A program made the position numbers and the translations under genes. A stretch of 41,422 nt of DNA from Gammaproteobacteria bacterium (GTDB taxonomy: Bacteria; Pseudomonadota; Gammaproteobacteria; Pseudomonadales; Pseudohongiellaceae): the NCBI GenBank assembly GCA_030654835.1, contig JAURWS010000004.1, positions 1-41,422 on the forward strand. The letters are read 5' to 3'. The first letter of the stretch is position 1, and every line of letters starts with the position of its first letter. Under the pieces are notes generated by a model, which searched no databases, was not told where the DNA came from, and saw only the letters and a list, made by a program, of their open reading frames with translations. This document shows positions 34,539 to 41,422 of this stretch, piece by piece.

Positions 34539-35404
34539 TTTCCTTGCGCAGCGTCACGGCGAAGAACGGCTCCGGCGCTGCGGTCGGCGGTGCGGTCAGT
34601 GATGAATTGCAAGATCGCGAATTCGCGCAGTTTCGCGACCTGATTTTTCGGGTGGCAGGCATCAGCATGACACCCGCCAAGAAGCCCCTGGTGGCAGGAC
34701 GCCTGCACAAGCGCCTGCGCCACCACGGCCTGAAGTCCTATGCAGAGTATCTCGATCTGCTCGATCAGTTTCCGGAAGAGATGCAGATCGCCATCGACCT
34801 GCTCACCACCAACGAAACCCATTTCTTTCGTGAACCCAAGCATTTCGAATTTCTGCGGCACGAGTTGCTGCCCCGCCACTTCGCGCAGGATTCAAGCAAG
34901 AGTCCACTGCGCATCTGGAGCGCGGCCTCCTCCAGCGGACAGGAGGCCTACAGTCTGGCCATGCTGCTCAACGAGGTGGCCGCACGGGAGCCATGGGAAA
35001 TCTTTGGTTCCGATATCAGCACACGCGTGCTGGAGCAGGCGCGCGCGGGCGTCTACAACATCGATCAGGCCCATGAAATCCCCGACCCCTATCTGCAGGC
35101 CTGCTGCCTGCGCGGTGTGGGCGGCCAGGCGGGCAACTTTGCCATCGACCCGGCGCTGAAGTCGCGAGTCGCCTTCGCGCATATCAACCTGAACGAAACA
35201 CTGCCAGATGTAGGCCGCTTCGACGTGATCTTCCTGCGCAACGTCCTGATCTATTTTCAGCCCGAGACCAAGCGCGAGGTGATCAACCGCCTGCTGGAGA
35301 AACTGCGCCCGGGTGGCCACTTCATCGTCGGGCATTCCGAGAGCCTCAATGGGATCACCCCGGGCTTGCAGACCGTCGCCGCTTCCATCTACAGGAAACC
35401 CTGA
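34535..35404 (+). CDS. cheR: Chemoreceptor methyltransferase CheR
   Basis: SAM-dependent glutamate methyltransferase of receptors, 289 residues. The N-terminal helical domain has R-L-H-K-R-L-R and TTNETHFFRE. The SAM-binding motif is IWSAASSSGQEAYSLAM (usual form S-S-T-G-E-E-P-Y-S). It also has D in GSDIS, the beta-subdomain region that binds receptor pentapeptides, and FDVIFLRNVLIYF. The start is TTG (34535) overlapping the cheW stop TGA, with GAGGTGG 8 bp upstream; no ATG gives the complete N-domain. The partner receptor with an E-F-V-R-F tail is two genes upstream. Confidence 0.95.
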   Translation: MISLRSVTAKNGSGAAVGGAVSDELQDREFAQFRDLIFRVAGISMTPAKKPLVAGRLHKRLRHHGLKSYAEYLDLLDQFPEEMQIAIDLLTTNETHFFREPKHFEFLRHELLPRHFAQDSSKSPLRIWSAASSSGQEAYSLAMLLNEVAAREPWEIFGSDISTRVLEQARAGVYNIDQAHEIPDPYLQACCLRGVGGQAGNFAIDPALKSRVAFAHINLNETLPDVGRFDVIFLRNVLIYFQPETKREVINRLLEKLRPGGHFIVGHSESLNGITPGLQTVAASIYRKP

Positions 35405-35982
35405 TGCACAAGCCGCCGCATGTCATCGAGATCTACCTGCAACCCGGTGAATACTGGTTCGGCGACGAGGACACCCGCATCCGCACCATCCTCGGCTCCT
35501 GTGTCGCCATCACATTGTGGCATCCGCACAAGCGCATCGGCGGCATGTGCCATTTCATGCTGCCTGCGCGCAACCATCAATCGCGGGCGGGGCCCGCTCC
35601 CACAATGGCGCCGGATGGACGCTATGGAGATGAGGCGGTGCGGCTGCTGTGCGAGGAGATCGAGCGCAGTGGCAGCTGTGCCACAGAGTTCGAGGCCAAG
35701 CTGTTCGGCGGTGGCCGCATGTTCCGACCGGGTCCGCAAAGGCTGCACAGGCCCGGCGCCATGACACGCGACTCGGCTACCGACAGTATTCATGACCGCA
35801 ACATCGAGGCCGGGCGCGAGCTGATGCGACGACACGGCATCCGTGTCGTCGCCGAACATCTGGGCGGGCTCGGACATCGTCAGGTGGTCTTCGACATCTG
35901 GAGCGGTCACGCCTGGATGAAACATACCCCGCTGCCTGCCGAGACCGTTTCCCAGCTTGAAGAACATGGAGATGTGCTGTGA
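35404..35982 (+). CDS. cheD: Receptor glutamine deamidase CheD
   Basis: CheD deamidates receptor glutamines and can bind CheC/CheY-P. A 192-residue protein with the catalytic Cys-His pair C33 (TILGSCVAI) and H50 (GGMCHFMLP), and KLFGGGRMF near residue 97. Between H50 and the next conserved strand (DGRYGDEA, 71-78), residues 59-67 (QSRAGPAPT) are encoded by a REP element (35580-35604), lengthening a surface loop. Both catalytic residues remain. The ATG overlaps the cheR stop, and the stop overlaps the cheB GTG start, so cheR-cheD-cheB are translationally chained. Confidence 0.94.
   Translation: MHKPPHVIEIYLQPGEYWFGDEDTRIRTILGSCVAITLWHPHKRIGGMCHFMLPARNHQSRAGPAPTMAPDGRYGDEAVRLLCEEIERSGSCATEFEAKLFGGGRMFRPGPQRLHRPGAMTRDSATDSIHDRNIEAGRELMRRHGIRVVAEHLGGLGHRQVVFDIWSGHAWMKHTPLPAETVSQLEEHGDVL
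35580..35604. repeat. REP unit embedded in cheD
   Basis: ATCGCGGGCGGGGCCCGCTCCCACA-type single REP unit, translated in frame as part of a CheD surface loop. It matches the right half of the metG copy (CCCGCTCCCACA). Confidence 0.82.
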
Positions 35983-37073
35983 AACCCATTCGTCTGATGA
36001 TCGTCGATGACTCCGCCACCGTGCGCCAGGTATTGTCCGCCATTCTTGATGCACAGCCGGACATGGAGGTAATCGCCACCGCCCAGGACCCTCTGTTTGC
36101 AATGGAAAAGATGCAGAAGGACTGGCCGGACGTCATCATTCTCGATGTCGAGATGCCACGCATGGACGGCATCACCTTCCTGCGCCGCCTGATGAGCGAG
36201 CACCCTACTCCGGTAGTGATTTGTTCGACACTCACCGAAAAAGGCGCCGAGACGACAATGCAGGCCCTGGCGGCCGGGGCCATCGGTTTCGTGACCAAAC
36301 CGAAGCTGGGTCTCAAGCAGTTCCTCATCGACGGCAGCGTCGACCTGGTGGCTCAGGTGCGTGCCGCTGCGCAAGCCAAGGTCCGCTCACCACGCGTTTT
36401 GCAGGCACCAGCGTCACAGGCGCAGCCGTTGAGGGCACAGCCGTTGCAACGTCTGGACCTCTCCCCCGCAGCATTGCAGGCCATGGCAGAAACGACTGAC
36501 AAGGTAGTGGCGGTCGGCGCTTCCACGGGCGGCACCCAGGCGCTGGAGCTATTTCTGAGCAGCCTGCCGCGAGTCTCGCCGGGCATCGTGATCGTGCAGC
36601 ACATGCCAGAGAAATTCACGGCAGCCTTCGCCGGGCGCCTGAACAAGGTCTGTGCGCTGGAGGTCATGGAAGCGCGGCATGGAGATCGTGTCCTGCCCGG
36701 TCGCGCCTTGATTGCGCCAGGCGGCAAACACATGACGCTCAAGCGCAGCGGGGCACAGTATCAGGTGGAAGTGGTCGACGGTCCGCCGATCAATCGCCAC
36801 CGCCCCTCCGTCGATGTGCTGTTTCGCTCAGTTGCGCGCACGGCGGGTAGCAATGCCCTGGGCATTATCATGACGGGCATGGGCGACGACGGCGCGCGAG
36901 GACTACGACTGATGCATGATGCAGGCGCGACCACGCTGGCGCAGGACGAAGCCAGCTGTGTGGTCTATGGTATGCCGAAAGAAGCGGTGAAACTCGGAGG
37001 AGTGGATCGCTCGGTAGCACTTGAGGCACTTGCGACAGAGGTAGGACGTTTTACCGATTCAATCACCCACTGA
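35979..37073 (+). CDS. cheB: Chemotaxis methylesterase/deamidase CheB
   Basis: Removes receptor methyl groups when phosphorylated by CheA. A 364-residue protein with an N-terminal receiver having D10-D11 and phospho-acceptor D56 ([12 protein letters not shown]). A Gln/Ala/Pro-rich linker (about 130-172) follows, then the esterase with catalytic Ser182 (GASTGG), His208 (VQHMP) and Asp in MTGMGDDGA. The usual R-D/H-R-PSVD substrate loop is present ([11 protein letters not shown]). It starts at GTG, overlapping the cheD stop. It is the last gene of the cluster; 123 bp follow before the permease gene. Confidence 0.96.
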   Translation: MKPIRLMIVDDSATVRQVLSAILDAQPDMEVIATAQDPLFAMEKMQKDWPDVIILDVEMPRMDGITFLRRLMSEHPTPVVICSTLTEKGAETTMQALAAGAIGFVTKPKLGLKQFLIDGSVDLVAQVRAAAQAKVRSPRVLQAPASQAQPLRAQPLQRLDLSPAALQAMAETTDKVVAVGASTGGTQALELFLSSLPRVSPGIVIVQHMPEKFTAAFAGRLNKVCALEVMEARHGDRVLPGRALIAPGGKHMTLKRSGAQYQVEVVDGPPINRHRPSVDVLFRSVARTAGSNALGIIMTGMGDDGARGLRLMHDAGATTLAQDEASCVVYGMPKEAVKLGGVDRSVALEALATEVGRFTDSITH

Positions 37074-37196
37074 CCTGCACACAGATACCCTCCCTGGACA
37101 CCAACCATAGATCGCGTGATTTCCTCAGGCCAGCCGTGCTTTAATCCGGTAAAAAGCCGTCACGGCACTAATAACTACAGGGCTGAGGAGAACACT

Positions 37197-38636
37197 ATGG
37201 GGTGGCGAGTCAAACCGTTGGACGAGATTATGGCGGCGGCGGAGAAGCGATCGCTCAAGCGTTCACTGGGTGCCTTTGATCTGACCATGCTGGGGATCGG
37301 CGCGGTGATCGGCACCGGCATCTTCGTACTGACCTCCATCGCGGCGGAAAAGGCCGGCCCGGGGATGCTCTTCTCCTTCATCATCGCCGGCATCGTCTGC
37401 CTGCTGACCGCGCTGATCTACGCCGAAATTGCCTCCATGGTGCCGGTGTCCGGCTCCGCCTACACCTACTCTTACGCGGTGCTGGGTGAGTGGGTGGCAT
37501 GGATGGTTGGCTGGGCTCTCATCCTCGAATACGCCGTTGCCGCCGGAGCAGTCTCGGTCGGCTGGGCGGGGTACATCAATGGCTTCCTCGAAGCCAATGG
37601 CTGGGGCCTGCCACTCGCGCTCACGGCCGGCCCTGCCGACACCGTCACGCTCGCCAACGGCACCGAAGCCTCTGGCGGGTTCAATCTGCTGGCCTTCCTG
37701 ATTGCCCTCTTCGTCACCTCCATGCTGCTGATCGGCACCACGGCCAGCGCACGCCTGACCACCATCCTGGTGCTGGTGAAGATCACCGCACTGACAACCT
37801 TCATCGTGCTGGCGATGCCGGCGGTGGACATGGAGAACTTTGTGCCGCTGACTCCCAACGGTTGGGGGACGCCCCTCTCCGGCATCGGGGTGCTGGGAGC
37901 GGCAGCATCGATCTTCTTCGCCTTCATCGGTTTCGATGCGGTGTCCACGGCGGCCGAGGAGACCAAAAATCCTGATCGCAACATCCCCATCGGCCTGATC
38001 GCCTCTCTGGGTGTGTGCACGGTGTTTTATCTGCTGGTGGCCTTTGCGGCAGTGGGTGCCGTCGGTGCACAGCCCGGCGGCGTGCTCTCCCAGTCTCGCG
38101 AGCCACTGGCCTTCATCCTGCGTGAGCTGGGCTTCGGCACAATGGGCAACTGGGTGGCTGCGGCCGCCGTGGTCGCACTGCCCTCCGTGATTCTGATGAT
38201 GATGTACGGTCAGACTCGCATCCTCTTCACCATGTCCCGCGATGGTCTGCTGCCGGAAGTGCTCTCGCGCGTGCATCCGCGTCTGCACACGCCGCACGTG
38301 GTCACGCTGGCCACCGGTGTCGCCGTGTCATTCTTCGCGGCGATGTTCCCGGTCGGCATGCTTGCCGATCTCACCAACTCGGGAACGCTGTTCGCGTTCT
38401 TCATGGTCGGGGTCGGGGTCATGGTGCTGCGCCGCCGTGAGCCCGGGCGCCGCCGCCCGTTCCGCACGCCACTGATCTGGATTGTCGGGCCGCTGGCCGT
38501 CTCCGGGTGCGCCCTGCTGTTCGTGAGTCTGGGCGCCTATACCATTCAGCTCTTCATCGGCTGGGCATTGATCGGCATCGGCGTGTACTGGTTCTACGGG
38601 CGCCGTCGCAGCGTCCTGGCACGCACCAATCCTTGA
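37197..38636 (+). CDS. APC-superfamily cationic amino acid-type permease
   Basis: A 479-residue secondary transporter with about 12 membrane helices. The APC signature lies in helix 1: GIGAVIGTGIFVLTS, the unwound G-x-G-T-G-I-F segment that binds the amino acid backbone. Helix 6 has FFAFIGFDAVSTAAEETKNPDRNIP, typical of the CAT/YhdG-like branch. It probably imports an amino acid by proton coupling; the substrate is unclear. The start ATG 37197 was chosen because GAGGAG lies about 8 bp upstream and the conserved N-terminal region begins soon after. It is outside the chemotaxis cluster functionally, with its own upstream gap. Confidence 0.93.
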   Translation: MGWRVKPLDEIMAAAEKRSLKRSLGAFDLTMLGIGAVIGTGIFVLTSIAAEKAGPGMLFSFIIAGIVCLLTALIYAEIASMVPVSGSAYTYSYAVLGEWVAWMVGWALILEYAVAAGAVSVGWAGYINGFLEANGWGLPLALTAGPADTVTLANGTEASGGFNLLAFLIALFVTSMLLIGTTASARLTTILVLVKITALTTFIVLAMPAVDMENFVPLTPNGWGTPLSGIGVLGAAASIFFAFIGFDAVSTAAEETKNPDRNIPIGLIASLGVCTVFYLLVAFAAVGAVGAQPGGVLSQSREPLAFILRELGFGTMGNWVAAAAVVALPSVILMMMYGQTRILFTMSRDGLLPEVLSRVHPRLHTPHVVTLATGVAVSFFAAMFPVGMLADLTNSGTLFAFFMVGVGVMVLRRREPGRRRPFRTPLIWIVGPLAVSGCALLFVSLGAYTIQLFIGWALIGIGVYWFYGRRRSVLARTNP

Positions 38637-38658
38637 AGGGGACTGCAGGGTTCATTCC

Positions 38659-39378
38659 ATGAAGGCGCACATTTTTCAACACGTCTCGTTTGAAGGGCCG
38701 GGCAGCATCGATCTGTGGCTGCATGCCCGGCAGGCCCATGTCACCACGACGCGGTTTTACGAGCACGACGCCCTGCCCGCGCTGAACGACGTCGATCTGC
38801 TCATCATCATGGGCGGGCCGATGAGCGTGAACGACGAGGCCACCCTGCCCTGGCTGCACGATGAGAAACGCTTCATTGCCGAGGCGATCGCGGCGAGCAA
38901 GGCGGTGTTTGGTGTCTGTCTCGGAGCACAGCTGATTGCCAGCGCGCTCGGTGCGCGTGTCTATCCGGGGCTACAAAAGGAGATTGGCTGGTTCGACATC
39001 GTCGCCCGGCCCCAGCAAGTGGCTGGCAACGCCGACAACGACCAGACGCTGTTCCAGCTGCCCGATACTACCCGCGTCTTCCACTGGCATGGCGAAACCT
39101 TCACGCTGCCAGACGAGGCAACCCGGCTGGCGGGCAGTGCTGCCTGCGCCTTGCAGGCGTTTCAATATGGCAACCGGGTGATCGGCTTGCAGTGCCATCT
39201 TGAAACCACACCGGCCGACGCCGAGGCCCTGCTCACCCACTGCCGCGAGGAATTGGCTGGCGCCCAGGGCGGTGTGTATGTCCAGACGCCCGCAGAGATA
39301 CGCGCAGAGCCCGTGGAGACCTATCGACAGATGACCGCCCTTCTCACCTCGTTGCTCGACTTCATCACGCGGCCTTGA
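38659..39378 (+). CDS. Class-I glutamine amidotransferase-like protein
   Basis: A 239-residue stand-alone GATase-1 domain of the 'GMP synthase-like' group, cytosolic. The nucleophile Cys lies in VFGVCLGAQLIA (near residue 87), and the His-x-Glu pair in IGLQCHLETTP, so the triad is complete. MGGPMSVND near residue 53 is the usual oxyanion strand. Such proteins can hydrolyse Gln or gamma-glutamyl compounds; no synthetase partner is adjacent. It is 22 bp downstream of the permease, perhaps co-transcribed, which would fit amino acid or gamma-glutamyl metabolism, but this is inference. Confidence 0.88.
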   Translation: MKAHIFQHVSFEGPGSIDLWLHARQAHVTTTRFYEHDALPALNDVDLLIIMGGPMSVNDEATLPWLHDEKRFIAEAIAASKAVFGVCLGAQLIASALGARVYPGLQKEIGWFDIVARPQQVAGNADNDQTLFQLPDTTRVFHWHGETFTLPDEATRLAGSAACALQAFQYGNRVIGLQCHLETTPADAEALLTHCREELAGAQGGVYVQTPAEIRAEPVETYRQMTALLTSLLDFITRP

Positions 39379-39448
39379 TCGAGGGCTTTGGCCAGAGCTG
39401 CTGTGCTAGAATCGCGCCTCCTCAACGTCTCCACGGAACCTCCTGCAA

Positions 39449-40405
39449 TTGGCTGAATCTGCTGACATCGTGACCGGCGCCGCCACTATCACCAGTACCG
39501 CGACGAGCAACCTCGCACTGGTCGAGCTCATCAATGACTTGTTGCCTCAGACCCAATGCGGCCAGTGTGGCCATCAGGGCTGTCGCCCCTATGCCGAAGC
39601 GGTGGCCGCTGGCGAAGCTCTCAACCGCTGCCCGCCCGGCGGTGCCATCACGATTCGAGAACTGGCCGTATTGCTGGGCCGCGAGGTGTTGCCACTGGAC
39701 CCCGAACACGGCGTCGAGAGGGAGCGCCGCATCGCCAGCATTCGCGAGGCCGAGTGCATCGGCTGCACCAAGTGCATCCAGGCCTGCCCAGTCGACGCCA
39801 TCCTCGGCGCCCCCAAACTGATGCACACCGTGATTGTCTCCGAGTGCACCGGCTGCGACCTGTGCGTAGAACCCTGCCCAGTGGACTGCATCGACATGCT
39901 GCCGGTCTCCTCCGTCCCAGCTGCGCTACTGCCAATGCCGTTGCTGCTGCTAGATTCTGTGTTCACTGCCGGTGCCGGGCCAGACCACGAGACCCGCGTT
40001 CGGCGTCAGCGTTCCGGCCACTGGCGCAGCCGTTATGAATTCCGCGAACAACGGCTCGTCAACGTGCGTGCGGCGCAGCAGGCTCGACGCCAGGAGGTCC
40101 GCAACACGACGGCCGCAGCGACCGGACAGCTCACGCCCAAAGTGCTCGAATGGCTGCCTCCGCTCGAACGGTCGGCCGAAAGCGTTGTCGATGCAGCCTT
40201 CCCGCCCCCCGTCTCCTCAACGATCGTCGCCAAGGCTGTGAGCTGCGCGGACCTCTACAGCGAAGGGCCCGTCGCGGCAGATGCCATGCACCCAGCGGCG
40301 CCGCTGCTGGACCCCGAGAAGGCCCGCGCCGACATCCGGGCCGCCGTGTTGCGGGCGAAGGCGCGCAAGGACGCACTGCGTCGAGCCGATGAAGAGGGCC
40401 GGTAG
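39449..40405 (+). CDS. RnfB-like iron-sulfur protein without membrane anchor
   Basis: A 318-residue Fe-S protein. The N-terminal RnfB-type cluster motif uses C37, C40, C45 and C61 ([11 protein letters not shown] then CPPGG). Two ferredoxin 4Fe-4S motifs follow, C103/C106/C109/C113 and C133/C136/C139/C143. Unlike RsxB/RnfB of the membrane complex, there is no N-terminal transmembrane helix, and about 165 extra residues follow the last cluster, rich in Arg, Ala and Glu with no motif I know. No other rnf gene is in the window; nth follows 33 bp later, as next to rnf genes in many gammaproteobacteria. It is likely a soluble ferredoxin-type carrier. The start is TTG (39449) or GTG (39470). Confidence 0.88.
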   Translation: MAESADIVTGAATITSTATSNLALVELINDLLPQTQCGQCGHQGCRPYAEAVAAGEALNRCPPGGAITIRELAVLLGREVLPLDPEHGVERERRIASIREAECIGCTKCIQACPVDAILGAPKLMHTVIVSECTGCDLCVEPCPVDCIDMLPVSSVPAALLPMPLLLLDSVFTAGAGPDHETRVRRQRSGHWRSRYEFREQRLVNVRAAQQARRQEVRNTTAAATGQLTPKVLEWLPPLERSAESVVDAAFPPPVSSTIVAKAVSCADLYSEGPVAADAMHPAAPLLDPEKARADIRAAVLRAKARKDALRRADEEGR

Positions 40406-40438
40406 TCCCCAATAGAATAATTTGCGGGAGAGCCCATC

Positions 40439-41074
40439 ATGAACAAACTCAAACGTGAAGAAATGTTTCGGCGCCTGCGGGCGGAGAATCCCGAACCGAC
40501 CACCGAACTGGAATTCAACTCCACCTTCGAGCTGCTGATTGCGGTGATTCTTTCGGCACAGGCCACCGACGTCAGCGTCAACAAGGCCACCCGCGAGCTC
40601 TACAAAGTTGCGAATACGCCGGAGACCATGCTGGCGCTCGGCGTCGACGGCCTCAAGCGTTATATCAAAACGATCGGTCTGTTCAACACCAAAGCAGAGA
40701 ATGTCATCAAGACCTGTGCGGCGCTGATCGAGCGACACCATTCAGAAGTCCCCGCTGAGCGCGAGGCGCTGGAGGCGTTACCGGGCGTCGGGCGCAAGAC
40801 GGCGAACGTGGTGCTGAACACAGCGTTCCGACAACTGGCGATGGCGGTGGATACGCATATCTTTCGCGTGTCGAATCGCACGGGGTTGGCGCCAGGCAAG
40901 AACGTATTGGAGGTCGAAAAAAATCTTCTGAAATTCGTCCCGCGTGAATATCTTCTGGATGCCCACCATTGGTTGATCCTTCACGGCCGCTATACATGCG
41001 TGGCGCGCAAGCCCAAATGCAATTCATGTCTGATTGAAGATCTCTGCGATTTTTCTGAAAAAACGGAGGAGTGA
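40439..41074 (+). CDS. nth: Endonuclease III
   Basis: Bifunctional DNA glycosylase/AP lyase that removes oxidised pyrimidines. A 211-residue protein of standard length. The helix-hairpin-helix motif LPGVGRKTANVVL contains catalytic Lys120, and VDTHIFRVSNR contains catalytic Asp138, both at the same numbers as in E. coli. The C-terminal 4Fe-4S loop is C-V-A-R-K-P-K-C-N-S-C-L-I-E-D-L-C. It forms a unit with the RnfB-like gene, whose Fe-S electron-transfer role may relate to the cluster of Nth only by inference. A Shine-Dalgarno (GGGAG) precedes the ATG. Confidence 0.98.
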   Translation: MNKLKREEMFRRLRAENPEPTTELEFNSTFELLIAVILSAQATDVSVNKATRELYKVANTPETMLALGVDGLKRYIKTIGLFNTKAENVIKTCAALIERHHSEVPAEREALEALPGVGRKTANVVLNTAFRQLAMAVDTHIFRVSNRTGLAPGKNVLEVEKNLLKFVPREYLLDAHHWLILHGRYTCVARKPKCNSCLIEDLCDFSEKTEE

Positions 41075-41090
41075 TTTTAGGGGGCTGAGC

Positions 41091-41197
41091 GGGTTGCGAA
41101 TTGGCATGGCAGTGACACGCCCGTGAATACATCCATGTAGGGCTCGATCGCGCCATCCATGGCGCTCAACGGTCACCGCCATGCCAATCCGCAACCC
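41091..41197. repeat. Dispersed palindromic element, copy 2 (three-way junction)
   Basis: A 26-bp outer stem (41091-41116 with 41172-41197) has two mismatches, both A opposite C (U-G wobbles on the minus strand). It encloses two short hairpins: TACAT-CC-ATGTA (41128-41139) and GCGCCAT-CC-ATGGCGC (41150-41165). It starts 17 bp after the nth stop. The inner part shares 23 identical bases with copy 1 in opposite orientation. No open reading frame of note lies within it. Confidence 0.8.
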
Positions 41198-41350
41198 ACT
41201 CCCTGAAGTCTCTGCTAATTCGCAGCGATGGATGTGGCACCACATACTGGATGTTTGGTTAGCTGCAGGAATAGCAGCTTCGATGTGCTAAAAACGAGTG
41301 AGGTTTTCCGAGCGACTACAGAAGGTAGAGCTGTGGTGCGGGGAGTGCTG
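41198..41350. other. Non-coding stretch after nth
   Basis: About 150 bp between two copies of the palindromic element. I see no gene, tRNA or clear promoter in it. Confidence 0.5.
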
Positions 41351-41422
41351 CTGACGGACCGTCTGCCGCCAGGGATGGCGGCAGCCGAGCCCCCATGGAT
41401 GGGTTCACGGCGTGTCCGTCAG
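41351..41422. repeat. Dispersed palindromic element, copy 3
   Basis: Outer stem CTGACGGAC / GTCCGTCAG (41351-41359 with 41414-41422, perfect) encloses CTGCCGCCA-loop-TGGCGGCAG (41363-41371 with 41376-41384) and CCCAT-GG-ATGGG (41392-41403). It has the same plan as copy 2, on the opposite strand, with different stem bases that still pair. It runs to the window edge, so it may be longer. Confidence 0.78.

Noticed and set aside
37263-38297. A 344-codon minus-strand frame rich in His, Gln and Gly.
   Set aside because: It is antisense to the APC permease; the composition mirrors hydrophobic codons of the real gene.
1-41422. CRISPR arrays, tRNA and rRNA genes, prophage or transposase genes.
   Set aside because: No regularly spaced repeats, no T-loop/acceptor patterns of a tRNA, and no integrase or transposase coding sequence were seen on either strand.

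Overview
The window looks like chromosomal DNA from a motile, polarly flagellated gammaproteobacterium related to the Pseudomonadales/Oceanospirillales. The evidence is a FleSR-type two-component pair beside fliEFGHIJ, sigma-54 (-24/-12) promoters at flagellar genes, a CheA/CheD/CheB cluster resembling the Pseudomonas 'Che2' set, and GTGGGAGC-type REP palindromes like those of Pseudomonas. The genus is not resolved. Most genes are GC-rich, but about 15-19.5 kb is visibly AT-richer.

Layout. 1-12.4 kb (minus strand, read right to left): fleS-fleR, fliE-F-G-H-I-J, a TerC-type membrane protein, then fliK. 12.5-14.7 kb: dcd and a secreted HtrA/Deg-like protease. 14.8-20 kb: an islet of small minus-strand genes. 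It holds a DUF3012 lipoprotein, two GNAT acetyltransferases, DUF3465 and DUF6429 proteins, an orphan HigA, a HigBA pair, a HAD hydrolase broken by one in-frame amber codon, VapBC and a small secreted protein. Two attC-like palindromes flank the HAD gene and suggest integron-cassette ancestry. 20-22.4 kb: metG and a rubredoxin. 22.4-27.6 kb: a MASE3-like/PAS/GGDEF/EAL c-di-GMP enzyme and a NarL-type kinase/regulator pair. 28-37.1 kb (plus strand): receptor, cheY, STAS, cheA, receptor, cheW, cheR, cheD, cheB. 37.2-41.1 kb: an APC permease, a class-I glutamine amidotransferase, an RnfB-like ferredoxin and nth.

How it works together. The left block builds the flagellar basal body, motor switch and export ATPase under FleSR and sigma-54 control. 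The central-right block is a complete adaptation-capable chemosensory pathway. It has a candidate FliA promoter, chained start/stop overlaps and a receptor tail that can tether CheR/CheB. It has no separate cheZ gene.

Most interesting signals: (1) CheA carries a near-perfect half of the MshEN c-di-GMP-binding repeat plus a degenerate second half. (2) The sensorless receptor ends in a CheZ-like D-x-x-x-Q signature. (3) REP palindromes have been absorbed in frame into FleS, MetG and CheD. (4) A dispersed three-way-junction palindrome with compensatory changes occurs at both window ends. (5) The accessory islet shows cassette-like boundaries.
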